A DNA stretch of 64,000 bases from Mesorhizobium sp. INR15 (GTDB lineage Bacteria; Pseudomonadota; Alphaproteobacteria; Rhizobiales; Rhizobiaceae): contig NZ_CP045496.1 in assembly GCF_015500075.1 (NCBI RefSeq), forward strand, positions 3,668,001 to 3,732,000. Direction: 5' to 3'. Numbering within the stretch: position 1 is the first letter of the stretch; the number at the start of each line of letters is the position of its first letter. The translations under genes and the position numbers were made by a program. The notes under the pieces are model-generated. The model worked only from the letters and a program-made list of their open reading frames with translations. It had not been told where the DNA came from and searched no databases. Of the stretch, positions 10,610-19,716 are shown one piece after another.

Positions 10610-11265
10610 ACGGCCCCCAGGACCTCGGTGGCCAGATGGGTTTCGGGCCGGTGGCCCCGGAAGTGGACGAACCATATTTCCACGCCGAGTGGGAAAAGCG
10701 GGCGCTGGGCGTGACGCTCACGGCCGGTGGCATGGGCGCCTGGAACATCGACGAGAGCCGGCATGCCAGGGAGTCGCTGCATCCTGCGGACTATTACGCT
10801 TCAAGCTACTATGAGATCTGGATCAAGGCGCTGGAAACCCTGCTCAAGCGGCACGGGTTTATCACGGAGCGCGACCTGAAGGCAGGCGCTGCTGTCGACG
10901 CGGCGGCGACACCCAAACGGGTGCTGAAGGCCGAGAACGTCGCGGCGGTGCTGGCCAAGGGCGGTCCTTGCGACCGGCCGATGGCGCAGGCCGCTCGGTT
11001 CAAGGCGGGCGACCCGGTGCGGACAAAAAATTTCAACCCAACCGGCCATACCCGCCTGCCGCGTTATGCCCGTGGCAAGCAGGGAACAATCGAGGCCGTG
11101 CGCGACGGCTTTGTCTTTCCCGACAGCAACGCACCTGGAAATGGCGAGGACCCGAAATGGGTTTACACGGTGGTTTTTGATGGCCGCGAGATTTGGGGCG
11201 AGGGCGCCGATCCGACACTGACTGTTTCGATCGACGCCTGGGAGAGCTACCTTGAGCCGGCATGA
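10606..11265 (+). CDS. nthB: nitrile hydratase beta subunit
   Basis: A 219-aa subunit starting at ATG 10606 in an ATGA overlap with nthA. The N-terminus NGPQDLGGQMGFGPV and the region ARESLHPADYYASSYYEIW are family signatures. The C-terminal SH3-like beta-barrel includes GDPVRTKNFNPTGHTRLPRY and a GKQGTIEAVRDGFVFPD strand pair. The subunit contributes Arg residues that hydrogen-bond the oxidised Cys ligands in alpha. Length is normal for the family. Confidence 0.94.
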   Translation: MNGPQDLGGQMGFGPVAPEVDEPYFHAEWEKRALGVTLTAGGMGAWNIDESRHARESLHPADYYASSYYEIWIKALETLLKRHGFITERDLKAGAAVDAAATPKRVLKAENVAAVLAKGGPCDRPMAQAARFKAGDPVRTKNFNPTGHTRLPRYARGKQGTIEAVRDGFVFPDSNAPGNGEDPKWVYTVVFDGREIWGEGADPTLTVSIDAWESYLEPA

Positions 11266-11623
11266 GATGAAAGCACCGGCGCCGATACTACCCGCTAATG
11301 TCGACACGCCGGTGTTCGCCGAACCCTGGCAAGCGGAAGCTTTCGCCATGACGGTGGCGCTGCATGACAAGGGCCTGTTTTCGTGGGGCGAGTGGGCTGA
11401 TGCGCTGTCGGCGCAAGTGAAGAAGCCGGAAGCCGCGGCCGACGGCCACGACTATTACGAACATTGGCTGGCGGCGCTGGAAACGCTTCTGGCCTCGAAA
11501 GGCGTCGCTCCGACGGCCGAGGTTGACGCCTTGGCCGAGGCTTGGGAGCGCGCCGCCCATGCCACGCCACACGGCAAGCCGATCTTGCTGGAGAATGCCC
11601 GCGAGCTTGACCGCGGATCGTAG
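11252..11623 (+). CDS. nitrile hydratase accessory protein (activator, NthE/P14K-like)
   Basis: A 123-aa protein homologous to the N-terminal part of the beta subunit (DHYYEHW-type segment HDYYEHWLAALETLLASKG). Such small proteins act as self-subunit-swapping chaperones that deliver cobalt to the alpha subunit. TTG 11252 is 5-7 nt from GGAGAG and overlaps the nthB end; ATG 11267 is the alternative start. Having alpha, beta and activator in this order supports a functional Co-type operon. Confidence 0.88.
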   Translation: MSRHEMKAPAPILPANVDTPVFAEPWQAEAFAMTVALHDKGLFSWGEWADALSAQVKKPEAAADGHDYYEHWLAALETLLASKGVAPTAEVDALAEAWERAAHATPHGKPILLENARELDRGS

Positions 11624-11714
11624 CGGCCTGGCCGCAGGTCGTGGCAATTCGAGCCGGTAGGCTGTGGCGGCTGCACCATTGCGGACATCTGGTCAAACTG
11701 CGACCATATCGACC

Positions 11715-11870
11715 ATGATGAAAAGTCCGTTGCGCCATGGCCTTTGCTGCCTTGCAGGCGCTTTAGGTATGGCTCTGGTTATCGGGCAGGTTTGGTGGCT
11801 GTTCTTAGAGATTGATAGGGTCGCCGTCGCCGCCGTTGGGTGGCTGATTGGGCGGGGTACCTACGTCTGA
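11715..11870 (+). CDS. possible small membrane protein
   Basis: A 51-codon frame starting MMKSPLRHGLCC contains two hydrophobic stretches (LAGALGMALVIGQVWWLFL and VAVAAVGWLIG) and ends TYV. It lies alone in a 509-bp gap. There is no clear Shine-Dalgarno and no recognised family, so it may be chance. An in-frame extension to 11664 exists. Confidence 0.3.
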   Translation: MMKSPLRHGLCCLAGALGMALVIGQVWWLFLEIDRVAVAAVGWLIGRGTYV

Positions 11871-12132
11871 CGAAACGGGTTGAGCGGTCACCGCCGTAAG
11901 GACAGCGCGCTTGTCTAGCCTTGGCTTCTCGTACCGCTTCATGTGCCGCATCCTGCCTGTGCAAGCCTGCCTAGCAGGGCTTAAGGCTTCGTGTCCATGC
12001 CGGGTTTTTCAAATATGTAATCGCCTTGTGGCTGATAGCCTGATCCGTCGGAGGCGCTCGTTTCGTCGCCGGCGGGGTGGATATGGTGGCAACTATCTTG
12101 TCTTTCCCTTGCGAATCCGGTCTGTCGCGCTG
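11871..12132. other. intergenic region upstream of the helicase gene
   Basis: I find no gene here. The helicase frame is open back to 11911, but that stretch lacks similarity to the family and a good ribosome binding site. An imperfect hairpin (AAGCCTGC and GCAGGGCTT arms, about 11962-11982) has no T-run. Confidence 0.4.
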
Positions 12133-13260
12133 ATGGAATTCTCTCCCCAACAGGATGAGGCGTTGCAGGCGGTCGCTCGCTGGCTCAAAGAGGGCCGGCC
12201 GCAGCTGTTCCGGCTGTTCGGTTATGCAGGCACGGGCAAGACGACGCTCGCGCGCTATTTCGCCGAACATGTGGATGGCCAGGTGCAATTCGCCGCCTTC
12301 ACCGGCAAGGCGGCGCAGGTGCTGCGTTCCAAGGGCGCGGTCAATGCCCGCACCATCCATTCGCTGATCTACAGGCCCAAGGGCGAGGAATCGGTCTCGG
12401 ATGAGGTGACCGGCAAGACCTCGATGTCGCCGACCTTTTCGCTCAACCGGCAGAGCCCGATCACGCGGGCGAAGCTGGTTGTCATCGACGAATGTTCGAT
12501 GGTGGACGAGCAGCTTGGACGCGACCTGATGAGTTTCGGCACCCCCATCCTGGTGCTCGGCGATCCCGGCCAGTTGCCGCCGATCTCGGGCGGCGGTTTC
12601 TTCACCGACCATGAGCCCGATTTCCTACTGACCGAAATTCACCGGCAGGCGCGCGACAATCCGATCCTGCGGCTGGCGCTCGACGTGCGCGAGGGGCGCG
12701 AATTCATGCGCGGCGATTACGGCACGGCGCAGGTGATCGGCAAGGAAGACGTCACCCAGGAGCTGGTGTTGAAAGCCGACCAGGTGCTGGTCGGCACCAA
12801 CCGCACGCGGCGCCGCTACAATCAGCGCCTGCGCGAGCTCAAGGGTTTCAATGCCGATTACCCGCAAGCCGGCGACAAGCTCGTCTGCCTGCGCAACGAT
12901 CCGGCCAAAGGCCTGCTCAACGGCTCGCTGTGGAAGGTAATGACCTCCTCGCGCGAAACGGTGAAGCCCGGTATCAACCTGCTGGTATCGCCGGAAGAGG
13001 ACGATCCGGATCGTGGCGTCGCCAAGATCAAGCTGCTCAAGGCGGCGTTCGAGGATCCCGACGCCGACATTCCGTGGCAGCAGAAGAAGCGTTTCGACGA
13101 TTTCGACTATGGCTATGCGCTGACCGTGCACAAGGCGCAGGGTTCGCAGTGGAACGACATCGTGCTGTTCGATGAAAGCTGGGCGTTCAAGGAAACCCGC
13201 CAGCGCTGGCTCTACACCGCGATCACCCGCGCTGCCGAACGGCTGACGATCGTCCGGTAA
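12133..13260 (+). CDS. ATP-dependent RecD-like DNA helicase
   Basis: A 375-aa superfamily 1 helicase. Walker A is GYAGTGKTTLAR (about residues 32-43), Walker B is VVIDECSMVDE, motif III is GDPGQLPPISGGG, and the C-terminal motifs are YALTVHKAQGSQWNDIV and RWLYTAITRAAERL. The start is set at ATG 12133 (MEFSPQQDEALQ), where family similarity begins. It is much shorter than RecD or TraA and lacks an N-terminal extension. It probably acts in DNA repair or replication; no RecB/RecC partner is nearby. Confidence 0.88.
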   Translation: MEFSPQQDEALQAVARWLKEGRPQLFRLFGYAGTGKTTLARYFAEHVDGQVQFAAFTGKAAQVLRSKGAVNARTIHSLIYRPKGEESVSDEVTGKTSMSPTFSLNRQSPITRAKLVVIDECSMVDEQLGRDLMSFGTPILVLGDPGQLPPISGGGFFTDHEPDFLLTEIHRQARDNPILRLALDVREGREFMRGDYGTAQVIGKEDVTQELVLKADQVLVGTNRTRRRYNQRLRELKGFNADYPQAGDKLVCLRNDPAKGLLNGSLWKVMTSSRETVKPGINLLVSPEEDDPDRGVAKIKLLKAAFEDPDADIPWQQKKRFDDFDYGYALTVHKAQGSQWNDIVLFDESWAFKETRQRWLYTAITRAAERLTIVR

Positions 13261-13659
13261 TCAGACTGAACCACGCGGCTTGGCGCCCAGCCATTGCCAA
13301 GCCTCATCCTCGGTCGTGAAATGCCTGAACTCGATCGGCGATGCGGCAGGCAGAAAGCCCTTGGCATCGGCTATCCAGTTCGGCTCGCCGACCGCCGCGC
13401 AGCGGCCGATGTGCTGCAACGCATGGACCGTGCCCTGTTTGAGCGTCTCGTCGGCCATTTCGATCCAGTCGACGCCATCATGGTCGATCACCCGCACCAG
13501 CACGTCTATGCGTGGGTGTAGCGCATAGGCTGCCTCCAGCAGGCCGAACAGGTTCTCTCCGTCGGCGGATGAGACATGACCAACGACATCGATGGCGAAA
13601 AGATCATCGCGATCCGTGTCGAGGCGGCGGATCGCCGGTATGGATTCGAGAAAATTCAT
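13261..13659 (-). CDS. SpoIIAA-like (STAS-related) protein
   Basis: A 132-aa soluble protein with the SpoIIAA-like fold signature: an early beta strand (FAIDVVGHVSSADGENL), a middle segment HPRIDVLVRVIDHDGVDW and a C-terminal EFRHFTTEDEAWQWL. This small family (also called DUF3478) binds nonpolar ligands in characterised structures, but its cellular role is unknown. It is convergent with the helicase gene; the two stop codons abut. Confidence 0.7.
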   Translation of the reverse strand: MNFLESIPAIRRLDTDRDDLFAIDVVGHVSSADGENLFGLLEAAYALHPRIDVLVRVIDHDGVDWIEMADETLKQGTVHALQHIGRCAAVGEPNWIADAKGFLPAASPIEFRHFTTEDEAWQWLGAKPRGSV

Positions 13660-13771
13660 AGGCGAGCCTCCGTTCCCGGGACAGGGTTGCCCTTCTGGAA
13701 CACCGGAAACTCCTATCTGTTCCCGCCAAAGGCGCTATAGATGCCGGAAAATTCAGCCGGACGCCCAAGCC

Positions 13772-14512
13772 ATGCCCGCAAAACTATCCGTCAATCTCAA
13801 CGCCATCGCCATGCTGCGCAACCGCCGCGACCTGCCATGGCCAAGCGTGACGGGGATCGGACGTATCGCGCTTGCGGCGGGAGCGCATGGGCTGACTGTG
13901 CATCCGCGTCCTGACGAGCGCCATACACGAAATTCCGATCTGCCAGAGATCAGAGCGCTGATCGACGACGAGTTTCCACAGGCTGAATTCAACATCGAGG
14001 GGTATCCGACCGAGGATTTCCTGGCGCTTGTGGAAAAACATCAGCCCGAACAGGTGACGCTGGTGCCGGATGATCCGGCCCAGGCGACGTCGGACCACGG
14101 CTGGAACTTTGCCGCCGAGGTCGCGTTCCTGGCACCGATCGTCAAGCGTTTGAAGAAGGGTGGCTTTCGCGTGTCGTTGTTTTCCGATCCTGATCCTGCC
14201 GGGGTGAGCGCCGCGCGCGACACCGGCGCGGACCGTATCGAGCTTTATACTGGCCCCTATGGCGGCTATCATTCAGATTCAGCAAGGGCAGCTAAAGAGC
14301 TGGAAAGGCTCGGAAAAACGGCTGACGCCGCCTTCGCGGCCGGGCTCCAGGTCAATGCCGGGCATGATCTCGTGGTCAGCAATTTGCCGGCACTGGCAAA
14401 GCGCATTCCGGCACTGGCGGAAGTGTCGATCGGACATGGGTTGACAGCCGATGCGTTGGAGTATGGCATGGCCGGCACGGTGAGACGATTCCTGAAGGCT
14501 GGTGGGTGGTAG
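13772..14512 (+). CDS. pdxJ: pyridoxine 5'-phosphate synthase
   Basis: A 246-aa TIM-barrel enzyme that condenses 1-deoxyxylulose 5-phosphate with 3-amino-2-oxopropyl phosphate in the DXP-dependent vitamin B6 pathway. The start MPAKLSVNLNAIAMLRNRR matches the family N-terminus. Conserved segments are GLTVHPRPDERHT, EFNIEGYPTEDF, DRIELYTGPYGG, NAGHDLVVSNL and the C-terminal EVSIGHGLTADAL. Upstream in-frame codons lie outside the family alignment. Confidence 0.95.
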   Translation: MPAKLSVNLNAIAMLRNRRDLPWPSVTGIGRIALAAGAHGLTVHPRPDERHTRNSDLPEIRALIDDEFPQAEFNIEGYPTEDFLALVEKHQPEQVTLVPDDPAQATSDHGWNFAAEVAFLAPIVKRLKKGGFRVSLFSDPDPAGVSAARDTGADRIELYTGPYGGYHSDSARAAKELERLGKTADAAFAAGLQVNAGHDLVVSNLPALAKRIPALAEVSIGHGLTADALEYGMAGTVRRFLKAGGW

Positions 14513-14524
14513 GGTTTAAGCCGT

Positions 14525-14602
14525 TGCAGGTATGGCAGCCGTCGCGCAATTATCATCTCGCAACAGCCAGCGTAGAGCGCCGCGCTTGTCGGAGTGTGGT
14601 TG
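14525..14602 (+). repeat. upstream segment shared by the two kup genes, copy 1
   Basis: Short blocks are conserved with the region before the second kup gene: a GTTGCAGGTATGGCAGCC block, an AGCGTAGAGC-CCGCGC block and TCGGAGTGT just before the start. The intervening sequence differs. This indicates duplication of the gene together with its leader, and possible conservation of a regulatory element. Confidence 0.55.
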
Positions 14603-16516
14603 ATGGCACTTGCCAACAGCGGTAGCGAGGCGGAAACCGCCGAACAGCCGAACCATTCGCATTCAGAAAAGCAGAGTACCAAGGTTTTGGTACTGGGTGC
14701 CCTCGGCGTGGTCTATGGCGACATCGGCACCAGCCCTATATACGCCTTCCGCGAAGCGCTTCATGCCTCGCCCGGCAACGATACACGCAGCGACGTGCTC
14801 GGCGTCCTATCGCTGATCGTTTGGGCGCTGACCATTATCGTGACGATCAAGTATGTGGCTTTCGTGCTTCGAGCCGACAACAAGGGCGAGGGCGGAACAC
14901 TATCTCTCATGTCGCTCGCGCGCAGCGCCTACCCGAAAAGGGCCCGACTCATTCTGGCGATCGGGCTATGCGGAGCGGCGCTGTTTTTCGGCGATGCCAT
15001 CATAACGCCGGCGATCTCCGTGCTTTCAGCTGTCGAAGGCCTCGAGGTAGTCACACCCACGCTGGACGCCTATGTCGTTCCCATCACGCTGCTGATCCTG
15101 GCGATCCTGTTTTCCGTGCAGCGCTTCGGCACGGGAAAGGTGGCGGCTGTGTTCGGACCGGTGACCGCGTTGTGGTTCCTGGCCATCGGGATAGCCGGCA
15201 TTTATCACCTGATGGACGATCCCTCGGTGCTGCTGGCAATCAATCCTTACTATGCGTTCGCTTACCTTGCCGGCACGCCCTCCGCCGCGTTCGTGACGGT
15301 CGGCGCCGTGTTCCTGGCGGTTACCGGGGCAGAGGCGCTTTATGTCGATCTTGGCCATTTCGGGCGCAAGCCAATCGTTCTGGCGTGGTTCTCCGTGGTC
15401 TTCCCGTGCCTGTTGCTGAACTATTTCGGACAGGGCGCCTTCGTTCTGGCAAATGGCGGCAGGCCGACCAATCCCTTCTTTCAGATGCTGCCGGATTGGG
15501 CCCTGATGCCGATGGTTGGCCTGGCAACGGCCGCGACCGTTATTGCCAGCCAGGCGGTCATTTCAGGGGCTTTTTCACTCACCCGGCAGGCCGTGCAGCT
15601 CAACCTCCTGCCGCGTATCGAGGTTCAACATACGTCCGAAATGCAACTCGGCCAGATCTATATGCCGCGCGTCAACCTGCTCATTGCGCTGGGAGTGATG
15701 CTTCTGGTCGTCGGTTTCGGCAGTTCGAGTTCGCTGGCTTCCGCCTACGGTATCTCGGTGACTGGCGAAATGCTGATGACAACCATCCTGCTCTTCGTGG
15801 TGATGCGCAAGATGTGGAAGTGGCGGCTTTCGCTGGCGCTAGGACTGGCGCTGCTGTTCGGCATCATCGACAGCGGGTTCTTCCTGGCGAATGTCGTGAA
15901 GATCGTCGAAGGCGGATGGGTATCCATCACCGTCGCCTGTCTGATGGGACTGATCATGTGGACATGGATACGCGGCACCCGCTATCTGTTCGACAAGACC
16001 CGCCGCAACGAAATCCCGCTCGACTTCCTGGCCGGCAATCTCTTGAAGAAGAAGCCGCATCTGGTCGCCGGAACCGCCGTGTTCCTGACCAGCGACCCAC
16101 TAAGCGCGCCGACCGCGCTGATGCACAGCCTGAAGCACTACAAGGTGCTGCACGAGCAGAACGTCATCCTCTCGGTGGTGACCGCGCCGCAGCCGGTGGT
16201 TTCAGACAGCGACCGCGTCAAGATGGAGACGATCAACGAGCTGTTCATGCGGGTGACCCTGACGTTCGGCTATATGGAACAGCCCAACATTCCGCGCGCG
16301 CTGGCGATCTGCCGCAAGCAGGGCTGGAAGTTCGACATCATGACGACGTCCTTCTTCCTGTCGCGGCGTTCGCTGAAAGCCTCGCCCAATTCCGGCATGC
16401 CGGTGTGGCAGGACAGGCTGTTCATCGGCCTGGCGCGCACCGCGGCGGACGCCACGGAATATTTTCAGATCCCGACCGGACGCGTTGTCGAGATCGGTAC
16501 GCAAGTCGCGATCTGA
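14603..16516 (+). CDS. kup: Kup family potassium uptake protein (first copy)
   Basis: A 637-aa inner-membrane K+/H+ symporter with about twelve membrane helices and a C-terminal cytoplasmic domain. Family signatures are GVVYGDIGTSPIYAFREAL near residue 36 and FFGDAIITPAISVLSAVEGL. ATG 14603 is preceded by GGAG at 8 nt. It is followed by a second kup copy; the last about 180 residues are nearly identical in the two, while the membrane part is clearly more diverged. Confidence 0.94.
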   Translation: MALANSGSEAETAEQPNHSHSEKQSTKVLVLGALGVVYGDIGTSPIYAFREALHASPGNDTRSDVLGVLSLIVWALTIIVTIKYVAFVLRADNKGEGGTLSLMSLARSAYPKRARLILAIGLCGAALFFGDAIITPAISVLSAVEGLEVVTPTLDAYVVPITLLILAILFSVQRFGTGKVAAVFGPVTALWFLAIGIAGIYHLMDDPSVLLAINPYYAFAYLAGTPSAAFVTVGAVFLAVTGAEALYVDLGHFGRKPIVLAWFSVVFPCLLLNYFGQGAFVLANGGRPTNPFFQMLPDWALMPMVGLATAATVIASQAVISGAFSLTRQAVQLNLLPRIEVQHTSEMQLGQIYMPRVNLLIALGVMLLVVGFGSSSSLASAYGISVTGEMLMTTILLFVVMRKMWKWRLSLALGLALLFGIIDSGFFLANVVKIVEGGWVSITVACLMGLIMWTWIRGTRYLFDKTRRNEIPLDFLAGNLLKKKPHLVAGTAVFLTSDPLSAPTALMHSLKHYKVLHEQNVILSVVTAPQPVVSDSDRVKMETINELFMRVTLTFGYMEQPNIPRALAICRKQGWKFDIMTTSFFLSRRSLKASPNSGMPVWQDRLFIGLARTAADATEYFQIPTGRVVEIGTQVAI

Positions 16517-16572
16517 CCCGCGACCCTATTCCGCGCCAGAACGCCGGATGGATCGCGATTCGCCGAGCAAAG

Positions 16573-16661
16573 CGTTGCGGGCATGGCAGCCATAGTGTCA
16601 GCGCACTTGATATTGCACCGCAGCAAGCGTAGAGCACCGCGCGTTCATCGGAGTGTCTTAC
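16573..16661 (+). repeat. upstream segment shared by the two kup genes, copy 2
   Basis: Contains GTTGCGGGCATGGCAGCC, AAGCGTAGAGCACCGCGC and TCGGAGTGT in the same order as the leader of the first kup gene, with diverged spacers. It fills most of the 145-bp gap between the two kup genes, so the second copy may have its own promoter. Confidence 0.55.
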
Positions 16662-18581
16662 ATGGCCCTTGCCAATGCTGGTAGTGAGGCAGAACCCGTC
16701 GACCAATCGAGCCATCCTGAAACCGAGCAGCACAGCACCAAGGTGTTGATGCTGGGCGCGCTCGGCGTGGTCTATGGCGATATCGGTACCAGCCCGATCT
16801 ATGCGTTTCGCGAGGCGCTGGTGGCGTCGTCGGGCGGCCAAGTCGCCGACCGTGGCGATATCCTGGGCGTGCTGTCGCTGATCATCTGGTCGCTGACGAT
16901 CATCGTCACCATCAAATACATCATGTTCGTGCTGCGCGCCGACAACCGGGGCGAGGGCGGTGTGCTGTCGCTGATGGCGCTGGCGCGTGGCAGTTTTCCG
17001 AAGCGCTCGGCGCTGATGCTCGGCGTCGGTATCGTCGGCGCTTCACTGTTTTTCGGCGACGCCGTCATCACGCCCGCGATTTCGGTGCTTTCGGCTGTCG
17101 AGGGCATGAATGTCGTTACCCCCGCGTTCCAGCCCTATGTCGTGCCGCTGACACTCGTCATTCTCGCCATGGTGTTCGCGGTGCAGCGTTTTGGCACCGG
17201 CGGCGTGGGACTGGTATTCGGCCCGGTGACAGCGGTCTGGTTCCTCGCCATCGGTCTTTCCGGCCTCAACCACATTGTCGCAGACCCGGAAATCCTGTTG
17301 GCGATCAGCCCTCATTACATCGTCGCCTTCCTGATCCATTCGCCCGATGTCGCCTTCGTCACCATCGGCGCGATCTTTCTTGCCGTCACCGGCGCCGAGG
17401 CGCTCTATGCCGATCTCGGCCATTTCGGCCGCAAGCCGATCGTGCTTGCCTGGTTGTCTATCGTATTCCCGTGCCTTCTGCTCAATTATGCCGGGCAGGG
17501 TGCCTTCGTGCTGTCGAAGAACGGTGTCGTCGGACATCCGTTCTTCGAGATGAACGAGGGCTGGACGCTGATTCCGATGGTGGTGCTGGCAACCGCCGCA
17601 ACCGTCATCGCCAGCCAGGCGGTGATTTCGGGTGCCTTCTCGCTGACCAGGCAGGCGGTGCAGCTCAACATGCTGCCGCGCCTGGTAATCCAGCACACCT
17701 CCGAAAAACAGTCCGGCCAGATCTACATGCCGCGCGTCAATCTGCTGCTGGCGCTGGTGGTGATGATGCTGGTGGTCGGGTTCGGTGAATCCAGCAAGCT
17801 GGCTTCGGCCTATGGTATCTCGGTGACCGGCAATATGCTGGTGACCACCGTGCTGCTTTATGTCGTCATGACCCGTATCTGGAAATGGCGGCTGTGGGTG
17901 GCGGTTAGCCTGACAGCCTTGTTCGCCTTCATCGATGTCGGCTTTTTCGCCTCCAACATCGTCAAGGTGTTCGAAGGCGGCTGGGCCTCGCTGGCCGTTG
18001 CCTTCACCATCGTGCTGGGGATGTGGACTTGGGTGCGCGGCAGCCGATATCTCTTCGACAAGACCCGCCGCAACGAAATCCCGCTCGATTTCCTGGCCGG
18101 CAATCTGTTGAAGAAGAAGCCGCAACTGGTATCCGGCACCGCCGTGTTCCTGACCAGCGATCCCTTGAGCGCGCCGACCGCGCTGATGCACAGCCTGAAA
18201 CACTACAAGGTGCTGCATGAGCAGAACGTCATCCTCTCGGTGGTAACGGCACCACAGCCCGTGGTGCCTGACAGCGATCGCGTCAAGATGGAGACGGTCA
18301 ACGAGCTGTTCATGCGGGTGACGCTGACCTTCGGCTACATGGAGCAGCCCAACATCCCGCGCGCGCTGGCGATCTGCCGCAAGCAGGGCTGGAAGTTCGA
18401 TATCATGACGACGTCCTTCTTCCTGTCGCGGCGCTCGCTCAAGGCTTCGCCCAATTCCGGCATGCCAGTGTGGCAGGACCGGCTGTTCATCGGACTGGCG
18501 CGCACGGCCGCCGATGCAACGGAGTATTTCCAGATCCCGACCGGGCGTGTGGTCGAGATCGGTACGCAGGTGGCTATCTGA
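16662..18581 (+). CDS. kup: Kup family potassium uptake protein (second copy)
   Basis: A 639-aa tandem paralogue of the preceding gene, with the same signatures (GVVYGDIGTSPIYAFREAL, FFGDAVITPAISVLSAVEG) and the same start context, MALANAGSEAE. The N-terminal and membrane regions differ at many positions, but from about residue 460 to the end the two proteins are almost identical. Two Kup transporters may differ in affinity or expression; that is inference. Confidence 0.94.
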   Translation: MALANAGSEAEPVDQSSHPETEQHSTKVLMLGALGVVYGDIGTSPIYAFREALVASSGGQVADRGDILGVLSLIIWSLTIIVTIKYIMFVLRADNRGEGGVLSLMALARGSFPKRSALMLGVGIVGASLFFGDAVITPAISVLSAVEGMNVVTPAFQPYVVPLTLVILAMVFAVQRFGTGGVGLVFGPVTAVWFLAIGLSGLNHIVADPEILLAISPHYIVAFLIHSPDVAFVTIGAIFLAVTGAEALYADLGHFGRKPIVLAWLSIVFPCLLLNYAGQGAFVLSKNGVVGHPFFEMNEGWTLIPMVVLATAATVIASQAVISGAFSLTRQAVQLNMLPRLVIQHTSEKQSGQIYMPRVNLLLALVVMMLVVGFGESSKLASAYGISVTGNMLVTTVLLYVVMTRIWKWRLWVAVSLTALFAFIDVGFFASNIVKVFEGGWASLAVAFTIVLGMWTWVRGSRYLFDKTRRNEIPLDFLAGNLLKKKPQLVSGTAVFLTSDPLSAPTALMHSLKHYKVLHEQNVILSVVTAPQPVVPDSDRVKMETVNELFMRVTLTFGYMEQPNIPRALAICRKQGWKFDIMTTSFFLSRRSLKASPNSGMPVWQDRLFIGLARTAADATEYFQIPTGRVVEIGTQVAI

Positions 18582-18616
18582 GGGTTTAGCGCGCATAAAG
18601 TGCCGAGGAGGCAGCT

Positions 18617-19651
18617 ATGAGCGGCGAATTGGTGCTTGTTACCGGTGGCTCCGGCTTCCTCGGCGCCCACTGTATCCTTGAACTGCTGAACGCGGGCTAC
18701 CGCGTGCGTACGACCGTGCGGTCCAGCAAGCGCGAGGCCGATGTTGTCGCCATGCTCAGGGCTGGTGGGGTCGAGCCGGGTGACAGGCTTACCTTCGCCA
18801 TTGCCGATCTCATGGCCGATACGGGCTGGCCGGTGGCCGTGGCCGGGTGTGACTATGTCCTGCATGTCGCTTCGCCGTTTCCGCCTGGTGTGCCAAAACA
18901 TGAAGACGATCTGATCGTTCCGGCCCGCGAAGGCGCGCTGCGGGTGCTCAAGGCCGCACGTGACGCCGGCGTGAAGCGTGTGGTGCTGACCTCGTCCTTC
19001 GCTGCAATCGGCTATGGCAAGATGCCGCCCGGCGGCCGGCCCTTCACCGAGGAGGACTGGACCGACCCCACTGCGAAGGTCAGCGCCTATGTCAAATCCA
19101 AGACGCTCGCCGAGCGTGCGGCCTGGGATTTCATCGCCAGGCAAGGTGGGGCGCTGGAGCTCGCGGTGGTCAATCCGGTGGGCGTATTTGGGCCGGTATT
19201 CGGCGCTGACCATTCGACGTCGACCGAATTCATCCAGCGCATGTTGAATGGCGCGATGCCGGGCCTGCCGCGCCTGTCCTTCGGCGTGGTCGATGCGCGG
19301 GACGTGGCGAACCTGCATATGCTGGCCATGACCAATCCCGCCGCCAAGGGCGAACGGTTCCTGGCGGTTGCCGGTGATTTTATGATCGTGCGGGAGATGG
19401 CAGGGACCTTGAAGGCGCGGCTTGGCACTGCAGCTGCGCGGGTCTCGACGCGGGCGCTTCCCGATTGGCTGGTGCGGGTCGTCGGCCTGTTCAACCCGGA
19501 AGCAGCACAACTCGTGCCGGAACTGGGCAAGGTCAAGAACGCCACCAACGCCAAGGCGGTGCGCCTGCTCGGCTGGGCGCCGCGATCGCGCGAGGATGCA
19601 TTGATCGCGACTGGCGAAAGCCTGATCCGGCTTGGGTTGCTCAAGAAATAG
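18617..19651 (+). CDS. NAD(P)-dependent extended SDR / aldehyde reductase-like
   Basis: A 344-aa Rossmann-fold enzyme. The dinucleotide-binding motif is VTGGSGFLGAHC near residue 8, and the catalytic YxxxK is in SAYVKSKTLAER. The segment VLHVASPFPPG is typical of the dihydroflavonol-4-reductase-like / aldehyde reductase subgroup. GAGGAGG precedes the ATG. The substrate is unknown. It lies 36 nt after the second kup gene but is functionally unrelated. Confidence 0.85.
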   Translation: MSGELVLVTGGSGFLGAHCILELLNAGYRVRTTVRSSKREADVVAMLRAGGVEPGDRLTFAIADLMADTGWPVAVAGCDYVLHVASPFPPGVPKHEDDLIVPAREGALRVLKAARDAGVKRVVLTSSFAAIGYGKMPPGGRPFTEEDWTDPTAKVSAYVKSKTLAERAAWDFIARQGGALELAVVNPVGVFGPVFGADHSTSTEFIQRMLNGAMPGLPRLSFGVVDARDVANLHMLAMTNPAAKGERFLAVAGDFMIVREMAGTLKARLGTAAARVSTRALPDWLVRVVGLFNPEAAQLVPELGKVKNATNAKAVRLLGWAPRSREDALIATGESLIRLGLLKK

Positions 19652-19716
19652 GTTGCTGAAGAAATAGCATCCGCACCGGAGCCGAACCAACGGGTCCGGC
19701 CCCGGCGCGCTTGGCA

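Noticed and set aside
11664..11870. Longer version of the small ORF after the nitrile hydratase operon
   Set aside because: The first 17 codons add a hydrophilic stretch with no ribosome binding site; even the shorter form is doubtful, so only that is listed at low confidence.
17043..18596. Long antisense frame across the second kup gene
   Set aside because: His/Gln/Arg-rich shadow of the coding strand, with no signature.
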